Assembly: GCA_017893485.1 (NCBI GenBank)
Contig: CM030367.1
Coordinates: 143,209,767 to 143,273,766, forward strand
Length of the DNA stretch: 64,000 nt
DNA from: Hemerocallis citrina
Lineage: Eukaryota > Streptophyta > Magnoliopsida > Asparagales > Asphodelaceae
Reading direction: 5' to 3'
Shown here: piece by piece, positions 44,302 to 56,430 of the stretch
Layout: every line of letters starts with the position of its first letter
How positions within the stretch are numbered: the stretch's first letter is position 1
The notes under the pieces: model-generated
Databases searched by the model: none
What the model was told of the DNA's origin: nothing
The model's input: the letters and a program-made list of their open reading frames with translations, nothing else
Translations under genes and position numbers: made by a program

Positions 44302-45585
44302 TGTTACCGCTGATTTCGGTGTGGGGGTAAACAGATAGAATTTGTGAGTCCGAGAAAAACCTGAACAGTTGACTCAAGCCTTCTTGCTCCTGGCGCAACC
44401 TGCAAGGAAGTGCGAAACACCGGGATTGATTCCGGCGACGCACCCTCCGACGCTCTTGTCAGTAATCAGAAGAGATTAAGAAAGAGCTTAAAGTGGTAAA
44501 AAAGTGATTAACTTGTAACAGAGGTAGGAGGGGGTCGTATTTATTGTCGCCAGGGGAGTTGTTTAAGGGCCTGATTTCCTGTGTAACAGCCGGGAGTAAA
44601 ATCCTCAGTCTGTTTAGGAAACTGACCCATTGATTCCCGGTGAGAGCAAATCAGGCCCGTTGATTTGGTCAAATCAGTGGCCCTGATTTGTCTCTTGCTA
44701 GTCTGGGCTCGCTTCGGGTCGGGACCCGTGCCCAATTGGAGCGGACCCATTCGTGGGTTATTGGATCTGTGAGAAGGAGATTCAGAACCCGCTTGTATGT
44801 GAAATTACCTTTTATCCCCGAGCTTCGAGATTCGTGCCCAATCTGGACGGTTCCGATTTAACCCCATTTTTAGCCATATCACGAGCCCCCACTCCTAAAG
44901 ACTGAGCGTGATCAGCCTTTGAGGAGTAGTTTGACTGTTTTGGTGGCTAGCGGAGTTGTATCGGAGTCCATATGGAGGACTTAGGATCTTGAAGGGGGTA
45001 GTGAGGTAACTTTTTGATGCCATATGCTGTTTCCTAGCCATATCGAGTATTTGGCGTCTTTCATCTATTTTTTTCGGATTATTTATTTAATTTTGCGATG
45101 TGTTTACTAATCGTTCGGGGGGCCTTAACAGTGCATTCTGGGCAATAATTGTTCGTTCAGGGGCCCAAAAATATACCCCCGAATTTTCAATTATTTTCTA
45201 GAATTTTTAGTTAAATTTCCCGAATTTTTAGCAATTTTTCGCAATTTTTAAATAAATAAAGCGATTTAAATAAATAAAAAACGATTTTTAATACTGATTT
45301 ATGGCGTGGCACAATCTGGACCTCTGATCGTCGTCGAGCGTGATTTTCTGAGAGATCTGACGGTCTTCATCGCTCGGAAGATTTTTCCTCCGTTTGCGAG
45401 CTCGGAATGGCACTTGCTCGGCTGCCGACCGGAGACTAGGGGGTTCGGTGTTCCGAGCGACGTGGCGCAATCTGAGCCATCGGATGGTGGCGCGTTTTCC
45501 AAGAAAATGCTATCTTGTCTTTTAGCGCACGTGGTGCAATCTGGACCGTTCATCATTAGAAGCACGAATTTCTGAGAGATCCAAC
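44302..45585 (-). mobile_element. 3' end of a Tat-like element, minus orientation, running into the gap
   Basis: The LTR (44302-44881, 580 bp) in minus orientation starts TGATATGGCTAAAAATGG and ends CAGCGGTAACA. A polypurine tract follows to the right (complement of 44882-44905), then AT-rich UTR (45050-45300) and GC-richer sequence with three related units (TGGCGCAATCTGAGCC, TGGCACAATCTGGACC, GTGGTGCAATCTGGACCG). It is a relative, inverted, of the element at 1-4269. The left flank is CATAG. Confidence 0.8.
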
Positions 45586-46085
45586 NNNNNNNNNNNNNNN
45601 NNNNNNNNNNNNNNNNNNNNNNNNNNNNNNNNNNNNNNNNNNNNNNNNNNNNNNNNNNNNNNNNNNNNNNNNNNNNNNNNNNNNNNNNNNNNNNNNNNNN
45701 NNNNNNNNNNNNNNNNNNNNNNNNNNNNNNNNNNNNNNNNNNNNNNNNNNNNNNNNNNNNNNNNNNNNNNNNNNNNNNNNNNNNNNNNNNNNNNNNNNNN
45801 NNNNNNNNNNNNNNNNNNNNNNNNNNNNNNNNNNNNNNNNNNNNNNNNNNNNNNNNNNNNNNNNNNNNNNNNNNNNNNNNNNNNNNNNNNNNNNNNNNNN
45901 NNNNNNNNNNNNNNNNNNNNNNNNNNNNNNNNNNNNNNNNNNNNNNNNNNNNNNNNNNNNNNNNNNNNNNNNNNNNNNNNNNNNNNNNNNNNNNNNNNNN
46001 NNNNNNNNNNNNNNNNNNNNNNNNNNNNNNNNNNNNNNNNNNNNNNNNNNNNNNNNNNNNNNNNNNNNNNNNNNNNNNNNNNNNN
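45586..46085. other. Assembly gap, 500 N
   Basis: Exactly 500 N, probably a placeholder. The left side is Tat-like element and the right side is 501 bp into the Tekay-like LTR by alignment to the 3' copy. The order of the two sides rests on the scaffold alone. Confidence 0.99.
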
Positions 46086-48629
46086 CCCTCCGACCATCTT
46101 CCCATCCTCGTCTTCGTCATCCACCGCCCTAACCCATCACCGAATCACCGTTGCTCCACCGCCAAAACCCCATCCTCACCATTGCCACTGTGGTTCCCTC
46201 CATGCACCCCCTACATCCATTGCAGATCCCCTAGCCCTCCTCGTCATCGTCCAAGACCGAGCACCCAGTCGTCGTCGTTCTCCCCTGTTTTCGAGCAAAA
46301 ACAGAGTCACCTCGTCGTCAGCCTGTCGTTGCGTCGCTTCCCGACCGTAGTATCCCCGCCGTCATCTCCATCGTCGTCGCAGCCGTCGCCAGCCGCCAGC
46401 ATCGCCGGAGTTCTCTCCCGCACTTTCTCTCTCTGACGAAGGTTGAAGACGAAGTGTGATTGGCCCGCCTTGGTGTTTGCTGTTTTGGCTCACTGGATCC
46501 GAATTCGGTGTGTGATGTTTTGCCCCTGATCCGGTGTGGGATTACTCTTGCTGTTGGTTGTTATTTTGGAGTTGCCATTTGGTGTTTTGCACGTATCTCG
46601 CTCGTGTTCTTGTGGATCGTCGCCCGGGATTCTTATCCCGTTATTCTATATTATTTGAATCTGCAATTTAACAGGCAAGTCTCTCCTTGAACTAATATTT
46701 TGTTTTGTTCAAGTTTATTTGATATATGCAAGTAGATCTTGTCCTTTTTCTTATCATGCTATATTTGACAATTCCGTTAAGTTTATCGAGAGTTACTCAA
46801 GCTAACCCGACATACTCTTAACTTCATGCCGTTCTCTTTGATCCAAAACCTAGTCTCTATTGTTTCATTGTATGCATAAATACATGAAATTAACTAGATC
46901 CATGCTATAGGCTTGTTAATAAATTGTATACATGTTAGATTGATTAGATTGATGAATTAATACCATGTCTGCGGATTTGTATCTTAAACATAGAAATATG
47001 CATGTTGACACCTAGGATCACTTTGATTACCGATTTGCATGAAATATATGGTTGCATGATTAATTTATTGTCTATTCATGTTAAAACAAATTCTGGATTG
47101 CTAGTTGTCTCTTTTTGAATCAGATTTTCAACCATGCTACTGTCATAATTTGAAATAGATTTCTAAACATGAAATTTAGCCTCTGATGTCTAGTTTACTA
47201 CCCTTTTTGTGGATTTGGATTCCGATATGTGGTCTGTTAGATATCATCATTTTAGTACAGTTGTGTTAGAATTTTCATATTCACAAATGCATGCGTATCT
47301 TGCTGTTCTATAATTTAATTGACCATGCTAACAGTAAAATAAAAATCTGAAATAAATTAGGCTGAACCTAGACATGTGTAGGAATGACCCAGAATTTTTA
47401 TAGGTTTGATGATTTTTATTACCCGAAACAAATAGGTGAACACAGATTACATCACGCTGCCTGAACATAAAATCTGATTAGAATAGAGTTGTTACCCTAG
47501 TTTCTATATCTTTCATGTGCCTTATATATATTCGATGGAACCGTGTGGAAGTCTAGTTGTTAAAACTTTCGACGGATACAGATTTTCTATTTCGTAGTGA
47601 CCGTAATCTATTCTTTAGTACAGCAAGGTCATGTTGTCCATATTTTGTAAGTTGTGTGTAATTGATTTGTTTGCTTCTTGCTTTGTCTATAACGTATAGA
47701 ATTAGTCACACTTACTATCATACAACATTGACACTTTCTTGCATGCTCACATAGGATGAAATAAAATGATAACAAGCCGGGGTAATATGGGATAACTTGG
47801 TAGTGAACAATCGGAGACTGTACTCGGTCGGGCCCTACTGTACTGACATATACTGTATGGTCATAAAACCCTGCCTGATAAACACCGTCCCTGAACATAA
47901 AACACCACCTGATAATCTCTAGGCCGAGTACACGAACCTTGAATTCACCATCAGTCTAAAGCATACACTGTGTGCTTGCACCGAATCTGTAGTATAGGAT
48001 GCAGTAGTATGTGCACTAGATAGGCTAATAAAATGATTAATAACCTGCATTTATCATCTCATGCTCGATCCTGTATATAAATGATTAAATATAGACCCTT
48101 GACATTATTGCCTACTCCTTTCTTTGCTATTTGACTTTGATCATGTCCTTTCCTTTGATATATCATGTTTCCTTTATCCTTTGTTTTCCTCTACTTGCTG
48201 TCCACGACTTTCTCTAAGGACACTTTTTTTTCTTTTTAGATCAAGTATTTACAGATACTGAAGGAGCTATACCAGAAGAAATTGGTGAGCAACGATTCTA
48301 TAGATAAAGCTAATTTTTGCTGCTTAATTTACTTTCTTGCTAGTTTATTGTTTTGAACATTGTTATGACTTGTACTTTATTTTGGGCTCATGTTCCCGGA
48401 GTCTGTTTTTCCCAGATGTTGGATTTTTCTTATGTTGGATATTATTATTGTTGGATTATTTCATTTATTATTGAAGTTATCTTGATTCATGTGATTATTT
48501 CTTCCTGCGTGGTTGTATTTGTTGTTGCATATTGTTGAGTTAGTCTGGTACAGCTTATGGATGGTGTTTACATCATTCGCTGGGCCGTTACGTACTCGTA
48601 TTCTGTATCTTGGGAAACGGGCCATGACA
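46086..48629 (+). mobile_element. 5' LTR (partial) of the Tekay-like element
   Basis: Aligns with 53879-56430 throughout. It ends GGGCCATGACA. The first part, about 501 bp by comparison, is missing in the gap. The Ser/Pro-rich open frame at 46182-46436 is LTR sequence with a twin in the 3' LTR, so it is not a gene. Confidence 0.92.
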
Positions 48630-48639
48630 AGATTTTCTG

Positions 48640-48651
48640 TGGTATCAGAGC
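48640..48651 (+). other. Primer-binding site, initiator-Met tRNA
   Basis: TGGTATCAGAGC, the standard complement of the 3' end of plant initiator tRNA-Met, 10 bases after the LTR end. Confidence 0.92.
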
Positions 48652-48841
48652 CCCAGGTTTGAGTAATATATCAATCAAACATGATTATCTTTATGAAGTT
48701 TGACTTTGATTAGTATATTAGTCGAGTTTGGTTCTAGCCGGGCTAACTCAGTAATGTGTACACCGCGATGATCACATGAATGCATGTATAATAACCAACA
48801 TATCATCTGGGTACTGACCATCTTTACTCGTGTTTCAGGCT

Positions 48842-51800
48842 ATGGCTCATGGGAATTCTTCTTCTTCTCGCCTAATGGATGAGCAGCCAGACAACGCTGC
48901 CATTCTCCAGACGATTTAGCAGATGATAGCTCTTCAGCAGGAGCACAATGAGCTGATGAGGCCACTTTGGTGGCCAATGGACCTGCCGCTGGACCTGCAC
49001 CTGGGCCTCTGCCACCTAGGCCTGGTACAGTAGCAGATTTCATGAGGTTGCACCCGGATAAGTTTTCGGGTACCGAGTTACCGTGCTTATTCGGACGGAG
49101 CAACTACTGATCGCCGCTCGTGTTGCCGAGGCGGATCGTGTGGATGTGGTTCGCATCCAATTGGTGGATCTCTCTCACATCTGGTGGCGAGTTGAATCCA
49201 AGAGGATGGCGTAACCCATTGAGTGGGCCGCTTTCTCTGAGAGCTTCATGGCAAAGTTCTTTCCCAGTGTCACCAAGGCAGAGATGGAGCGACAATTTGT
49301 TTCCCTAACTCAGGGAAACCGTTCCGTGGACGAGTATACTGCATAGTTTACTCGACTCGGTCGCTTTGCTCCCACCCTTGTTGCCACTGATGAAGCTCGG
49401 GCTAGCAAATTTTAGTCGGCCTTGAGCTTTCCCATCCAGGATCGTTTGTCTGCTCTTCGGCTTCGTGCCTATACCGATGTTCTGGATGCTGCTCGAATTC
49501 AGGAGCAGACCCTCAGCAAATCTGGTGTTCCCCAGCAGACTGCTTCGCACCCTGTTGCAGCTCGGTCTTTCGAAGGACCTACTCGAAGGCCAGTTCCACC
49601 TCCTTCCGCGAGGGCACAACCGTACGCACCTGTTGTTCCAAGGAATAACGAAACTTGTGGCTATTGCCATAAGGTTGGGCATTCACAGCGGGACTGCAGG
49701 GTAGCTAATCGACTATGTCTTGCTTGTGGTAGCAGTGATCATATGATTCGGGACTGTCCCAGGAGTAGTGCAGCTGTTCAGGCTAGAGGTACCGTTCAGC
49801 AGGGATCACTGGCTCATGGTCAGGCTAGACCGCCTCTTCCCCCGCAGAGGTAGACCTTTGAGCAGAAACGTGTGACTCCCAGAGGAGGTCAGACTGGGAG
49901 TCATGGTTAGGCTTATAACCTGACAGCTGAGAAAGCAGAGGTTGTTGTTGGAGTGGTTGCAGGTGTGATTTTAGTCTTCTTTCTTCCAGCTCATGTTTTT
50001 TTTGATTCTGGTGCTACCCACTCTTTTATTTCCTCTCAGTTTGTTGATCAGCATGGTTTGACTAGCGATGCTATGCCCGCAGCTTGGGACATCACCATAA
50101 GTGGAGGTGTCATTGTCTGTTCTAGGGTATACAAGTAGAGTCCGTTGCTGATTGGTGGTGTGGAGTTCTGGGCTGACCTAACTGTGATTCCCAATTCCGG
50201 TTTCGATGTTATTCTGGGCATGGACTGGTTGGGCGTTTCTTGTGCCGTGATTGATTTTCGGGAGAAGAGGGTGACTTTCAGGCTTTCTGGTCAACCAGAG
50301 TTTGTTTTCCATGTTGGTGCATGTCAAGAACTCGATGGATCCCCAGGTTGTTTCCCTTGTGTCGTTGAGCTATGATGGGGTTGTTACACCCTTAGTTGTG
50401 TGGGATTTCCTTGATGTGTTTCCCGAGGATTTGTCCGGCTTGTCGCCAGACCGAGATATGGAGTTTAGCATCGATGTTCAGCCTGGTACGGTGCCTATTT
50501 CCAAGAGTCTGTATCGTATGGCACCGGTTGAATTGGCAGAACTAAAGGTGCAAGTTCAGGAGCTGCTTGATAAGGGTTTCATCTGGCCTAGTGTTTCTCC
50601 TTGGGGTTCCCCAGTTCTATTTGTCAGCAAGAAGGATGGAAGCTGCAGGCTTTGCATTGACTACAGAGAGTTGAACAATGTCACTGTCAAGAATCTGTAT
50701 CCATTGCCGAGGATTGACGATTTGTTTGACCAATTGGGAGGTGCTTCAGTATTCTCGAAGTTGGATCTTCGTTCTGGGTATCATCAAGTCAGAGTGAAGT
50801 CAGAGGATGTTCCGAAAATGACTTTTCAAATGAGGTACGGGCATTATGAGTTCTTGGTGATGCCTTTCGGAGTGACTAATACACCGGCAGTGTTCATGAA
50901 TCTGATGAACCGGGTGTTTTTGCCGTTCTTGGATCAGTTTTTCATGGTCTTCATTGACGACATATTGGTGTTCTCGCGTAACAAGAAAGATCATGCTGAG
51001 CATCTGAAGGTGGTTCTGCAGACCTTAAGGGAGAACCAGCTGTTTGGGATGCACAACAAGTGTGAGTTCTGGCTGGATCAAGTTGCTTTTCTTGGCCATA
51101 TTATTTCTGGTGCTGGTGTTTCTGTGGATCCGGCGAAGATTTATGTGGTCAAGGATTGGCCTATTCCAAAATCTATTCCTGAGGTGCAGAGTTTTCTTGG
51201 TTTGGCTGGCTACTATCGGAAGTTCGTTCAGGATTTTTCGAAGATCGCTGCACCTCTGACCAGTTTGACCAGAAAGGAGCAGAAGTTTGTCTAGGATGAA
51301 GCTTGTTATGAAGCTTTCGCCGAGTTGAAGCGTCGGTTGACGTCAGCTCTTGTGCTGACTATACCCGACAGTTCGGGTGGTTTTGTGATCTTTTGTGATG
51401 CTTCGGGTCGGGGGTCTTGGAGCAGTGCTGATACGGCGAGGCAGGGTTGTCGCTTATGCATCGAGGCAGTTGAGACCTCATGAGAAGAACAATCCTACGC
51501 ATGATCTGGAGCTCACGGCCATGGTCTTTGCCTTGAAGTTGTAGAGGCATTATTTGCTTGGGGATAGAGTGGAGATATTCACAGAACATAAGAGCCTCAA
51601 GTATGTGTTCACGCAGAGGGAGTTGAACATGATGCAGAGGAGATGGCTGGAATTGATGGCAGATTTTGACATCAATTTGCAGTATCACCCGGGCAGAGTA
51701 AACTTGGTGCCGGATGCTTTGAGTCGGAGGCCTGCCACTATGTTCCTTACTGTGCAGAAGGAGCTAGTGGAGGACATAAGGAGGCTGGAGTTGGATGTGT

Positions 51801-53273
51801 TGCTCCCTGGATCAGATTGGTAGTTCATGATTTTGTAGTTGCAGTCTTCTTTGATTGAGCAGATTAAGGAAGCCCAAGCGGGTGACCCGCAGTTGCAGCA
51901 ATTTTGGAGTGAGGTAGAAGCTGGCTTGAGATCCGATTTGGTCATTCATTTTGATGCATCGCTTCGTTTTGGCTCTAGGTTGTGTGTACCTAGAGGGGAA
52001 GTCAGGCGGTTGCTACTGGAGGAAGCTCATCAGTCCCTGTATTCTATTCATCCTGGTGGTACCAAGGTGTAGGGACTTGAAGCAACATTTCTGGTGGCAC
52101 GGCATGAAGAGGGATGTGGCTCGATTCGTTGCCCAGTGCCGGATCTGTCAGCAAGTAAAGGCAGAGCATCAGAGGACCGCAGGACTTTTTCAACCTCTTC
52201 CAATTCCATAGTGGAAGTGGGAGCATATCACGATGGACTTTGTGACAGCTGTGTCGAGGAATCCTAAAGGTCACAATGCTATCTGGGTGATCGTGGATCG
52301 GCTCAAGAAGTGTGCTCACTTCATTCCTTTTCGTGTGGGTCAGTCAATGGAGAGTTTGGCCGAGCAGTATGTTCAAGAGGTTGTTCCTCTACATGGAGTT
52401 CCTGTCAGCATCGTGTCGGATAGAGATACGAGATTTAGGTCTCAGTTCTGGGAGAGTCTGCAGAAGAGCTTGGGTTCTAAGTTGAGCTTCAGTTCAACGT
52501 TCCATCCTCAGACAGATGGGCAGTCAGAAAGGACAATTCAGACCCTAGAAGACATGTTGAGATCCTTCGTTCTTCAGTTTGGAGGTTCGTGGGAAGATCA
52601 TCTTTACTTAGCTGAGTTCTCTTATAATAACAGTTACCAGGCGAGTCTCAAGGCTGCTCTATTTGAAGCTTTGTATGGGCGCAAGTGTAGATTGCCGGTC
52701 TGTTGGGATGATATCGGCGAGAGGAGGCTTTTAGGTTCTGAGTTGATCACGAAGATAGTTGATATCGTGGCCCAGATCCGAAAGCATTTACAGGCCGCTC
52801 AGGATCGGCAGAAGAAGTGGGCTGACTGTCGTCGTAGACCGCTAGAGTTCAAGGCAGGCAAGCATGTGTTCCTCAAGTTATCACCTTGGAAAGGTTTTAT
52901 CCGTTTTGGAGGCGGGGGCATGTTGACTCCTTAGTTCATCGGTCCATTCAATATTGTGGAACGTGTAGGCAAGATAGCTTACAGGATTGCGCTACCGCCA
53001 GCTTTAGCGGGTGTCCATAATGTATTCCATATTTCTCAGCTCAAGTTATACATCAGGGATGACAGTCATGTGGTTGACTACTCAGACTTGTCTGTGAGGC
53101 CGGATTTGTCATGTGAAATTCGACCAATCTCTATCTTAAACCGTCAAGAGAAGGTGTTGAAGAATAGAGTCATCAAGTTGGTTCAAGTTTCTTGGAATCC
53201 TCACTTGCCAGGTGAATCGACTTGGGAGTTGGAGGAGGACATTCGGGAGAGGTTTCCTCATTTGTTTGAGTAG
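48842..53273 (+). pseudogene. gag-pol relic of the Tekay-like element
   Basis: Gag begins at 48842 (MAHGNSSSSRLMDEQ) and meets TAG after 25 codons; several frame changes follow. Two zinc knuckles lie at about 49655-49756 (CGYCHKVGHSQRDC, CLACGSSDHMIRDC). Protease has FFDSGATHSFI (near 50000) and ILGMDWL (near 50210). RT (50560-51290) has [12 protein letters not shown] and the F-I-D-D catalytic box near 50950, ending in a premature TAG after KEQKFV. RNase H and the integrase zinc finger are frameshifted. The integrase core shows TMDFV, VSDRDTRF and GQSERTIQ (acidic triad). The C-terminal RQEKVLKNRVIKLVQVSW block resembles a chromodomain. The stop is at 53271-53273. Confidence 0.92.
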
Positions 53274-53360
53274 TGCTTTGTTTTACTTGTTTTGTTTTGT
53301 TTTGTTTCGGGGTTCGCCCTATGTACCTCTTGTATGAATTTTGAGGACAAAATTCTTCTG

Positions 53361-53377
53361 GTAAGGTGGGTAGGACT
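53361..53377 (+). other. Polypurine tract of the Tekay-like element
   Basis: GTAAGGTGGGTAGGACT directly before the LTR start TGTAATCTC. The preceding GAGGACAAAATTCTTCT matches the position of a motif common in this lineage. Confidence 0.7.
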
Positions 53378-56300
53378 TGTAATCTCTATTTTGGATTTTA
53401 TTATATTTTTATTTCTTTCCTTGATTATTGTGTCTGTATTCTTTTATTATATTATATCTTGCATTCTCTTGGGCTCTTTATTTTCTCTTGTTGTCCTGTG
53501 CTCTTTTGGTTGAGATTTTGCTATTTTTGGTTCATTGCAAAATTTCGCACTTCCTATTTTGAGTTTGATTTGTTCCACTTTATTTTCATCTCATTGTTTC
53601 ATGCTTGTTCGTCTCTTTTTGGAGCTAAAACCGATACCCAAAACCCATTAAACCACAACCCAAAACCCCAGTTTCTAATCTCCTACAAATACCCTATTTA
53701 ATAACCCTAATTTATTTCCCCTATCTCTCTCCTCCGCTACTTCTCTCTCCCCCATCCCGCTCTCTGTTTCATTTGCACCCAAACCCAACCGAGACCCATC
53801 TCCCATTGCTGCCACCTTGCCACCTCCAACCACCACCATCTTCACCATCCCATCGTCCTCGTCACCGTCCCCTCATCGCCCTCCGACCATCTTCCCATCC
53901 TCGTCTTCGTCATCCACCGCCCTAACCCATCACCGAATCACCGTTGCTCCATCGCCGAACCCCCGTCCTCGCCATTGTCACTGTGGTTCCCTCCGTGCAC
54001 CCCCTACATCCATCACAGATCCCCTAGCCCTCCTCGTCGTCATCCAAGCCCGAGCACCCAGTCGTCGTTGTTCTCCCCTGTTTTCGAGCGAAAACAGAGT
54101 CGCCTCGCCGTCAACCTGTTGTTGCGTCGCTTCCAAACCGCAGAGACATCCTCGCCATCATCTCCATCATCATCGCAGCCGTCGCCAGCCGCCAGCATCG
54201 CCGGAGTTCTCTCCCGTACTTTCTTTATCCGTCGAAGGTTGAAGACGAAGTGTGATTGGCCTGCCATGGTGTTTGCTGTTTTGGCTCACTGGATCCGAAT
54301 TCGGTGTGTGCTGTTTTGCCCCTGATCCGGTGTGGGATTACTCTTGCTGTTGGTTGCTATTTTGGAGTTGCCATTTGGTGTTTTGCACGTGTCTCGCTCG
54401 TGTTCTTGTGGATCGTCGCCAGAGATTCTTATCCGATTATTCTATATTATTTGAATCTGCAATTTAACAGGCAAGTCTCTCCTTCAACTAATATTTTATT
54501 TTGTTCAAGTTTATTTGATCTCTGCAAGTAGATCTCGTCCTTTTTCTTATCATCCTGTATTTGACAATTCCGTTAAATTTATCGAGGGTTACACGAGCTA
54601 ACCCGACATACTCTTAACTTCATGCCGTTCTCTTTGATCTAAAACCTAGTCTCTATTGTTTCATTGCATATGCACAAATACATGAAATTAACTAGATCCA
54701 TGCTATAGGTTTGTTGATGAATTGTATACATGTTAGATTGATTTGATTGATGAATTAATACCATGCTTGCGGATTTGTATCTTAAACATAGAAATATGCA
54801 TGTTGACACCTAGGATCACTTTGATTACCAATTTGCATGAAATATATGGTTGCATGATTAATTTATTGCATATTCATGTTAAAACAAATTCTGGACTGCT
54901 AGTTGTCTCTTTTAAATCAGATTTTCAACCATGCTACTATCATAATTTGAAATAACTTTCTAAACATAAAATTTAGCCTCTGATGTCTAGTTTACTACCC
55001 TTTTGCAGATTTGGATTCCGAAGTGTGGTCTGTTAGATATCATCATTTTAGTACAGCTATGTTAGAGTTTTCAGATTCACAAATGCATGTGTATCTTGCT
55101 GTTCTATAGTTTAATTGACCATGCTAACAATAAAATAAAAATCTGAAATAAATTAGGCTGAACCTAGACATGTGTAGGAATGACCCAGAATTTTTATAGA
55201 TTTATTTGAGGATTTTTCTGAGCCGAAACAAATAGGTGAACACAGACTACATCACGCTGCCTGAACATAAAATCTAAATAGAATAGAGTTGTTACCCTAG
55301 TTTCTATATATTTTATGTGCCTTATATATATTCGCTGGAACCGTGTGGAAGTCTAGTTTCTAGAACTTTAGACGGATCCAGATTTGCTATTTTTTAGTGA
55401 TTGTAATCTATGTTTTAGTACAGCAAGGTCATGTTGTCCTAATTTTGTAAGTTGTGTGTAATTGATTTGTTTGCTTCTTGCATTGTCTATAACGTATAGA
55501 ATTAGTCACACTTAGTATCATACAACATTGACACCTTCTTGCATGCTCACATAGGATGAAATAAAATGATAACAAGCCGGGGTAATATAGGATGACTTGG
55601 TAGTGAACAATCGGAGACTGTACTCGGTCGGACCCTACTGTACTGACATGTACTGTATGGCCATAAAACCTGCCTGATAAACACCGTCCCTGAACATAAA
55701 ACACCGCCTGATAATCTTTGGGAGTACACGAACCTTGAATTCACCATCAGTCTAAAGCGTACACTATGTGCTTGTGCCGAATCTGTAGTATGGGATGCAA
55801 TAGTACGTGCACTAGATAGCCTAATAAAATGATTAATAACCTGCATTTATCATCTCATGCTCGATCCTGTATATAACTGATTAAATATAGATCATTGACA
55901 TTATTACCTGCTCTTTGCTTTGCTATTTGACTTTGATCATGTCCTTTCCTTTGATATATCATGTTTTCTTTATCTTTTGTTTTCCTCTACTTGTTGTCCA
56001 CGACTTGCTCTAAGGACACTCTTTTTTTTCTTTTTAGATCAAGTGTTTACAGAAACTGAAGGAGCTATACCAGAAGAAATTGGTGAGCAACGATTCTACA
56101 GATGGAGCTAATTTTCGCTGCTTAATTTACTTTCTTGCTAGTTTATTGTTTTGAACATTGTTATGACTTGCACTTTGTTTTGGGCTCATGTTCCCGGAGT
56201 TTGTTTTTTCCATATGTTGGATTTTTCTTGTGTTGGGTATAATTATTGTTGTATTATTTTATTTATTATTGAAGTTATCTTGATTCATGTGATTGTTTCT

Positions 56301-56430
56301 TCCTGCGTGGTTGTATTTGTTGTTGCATATTATTGAGTTAGTCTGGTACAGCTTATGGATAGTGTTTACATCATTCGCTGGGCCTACGTTACGTACTCGT
56401 ATTCCATATCTTGGGAAGCGGGGCGTGACA
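53378..56430 (+). mobile_element. 3' LTR of the Tekay-like element
   Basis: 3053 bp from TGTAATCTC to GGGGCGTGACA. The CT/CA-rich leader at 53700-54240 gives Pro/Ser-rich chance frames. A TATA-like TACAAATACCC lies near 53685. Confidence 0.92.

Larger units (their letters stand above)
46086..56430 (+). mobile_element. Tekay/Del-like Ty3/gypsy retrotransposon (chromovirus), decayed
   Basis: Two direct LTRs of about 3 kb (46086-48629, left end lost in the gap; 53378-56430) flank 4.7 kb of interior. An initiator-Met tRNA primer site lies 10 bases after the 5' LTR, and the order is gag, protease, RT, RNase H, integrase and a chromodomain-like tail. Very long LTRs with a chromodomain fit the Tekay/Del lineage. 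The right flank is ATAGG; the left duplication would lie in the gap. LTRs differ by several percent by eye and the ORF has many lesions, so it cannot move by itself. Confidence 0.9.

Noticed and set aside
46182..46436. Ser/Pro-rich ORF, with a twin near 53817-54325, as a gene
   Set aside because: Both lie at the same place in the two LTRs of the Tekay-like element and have no domain.
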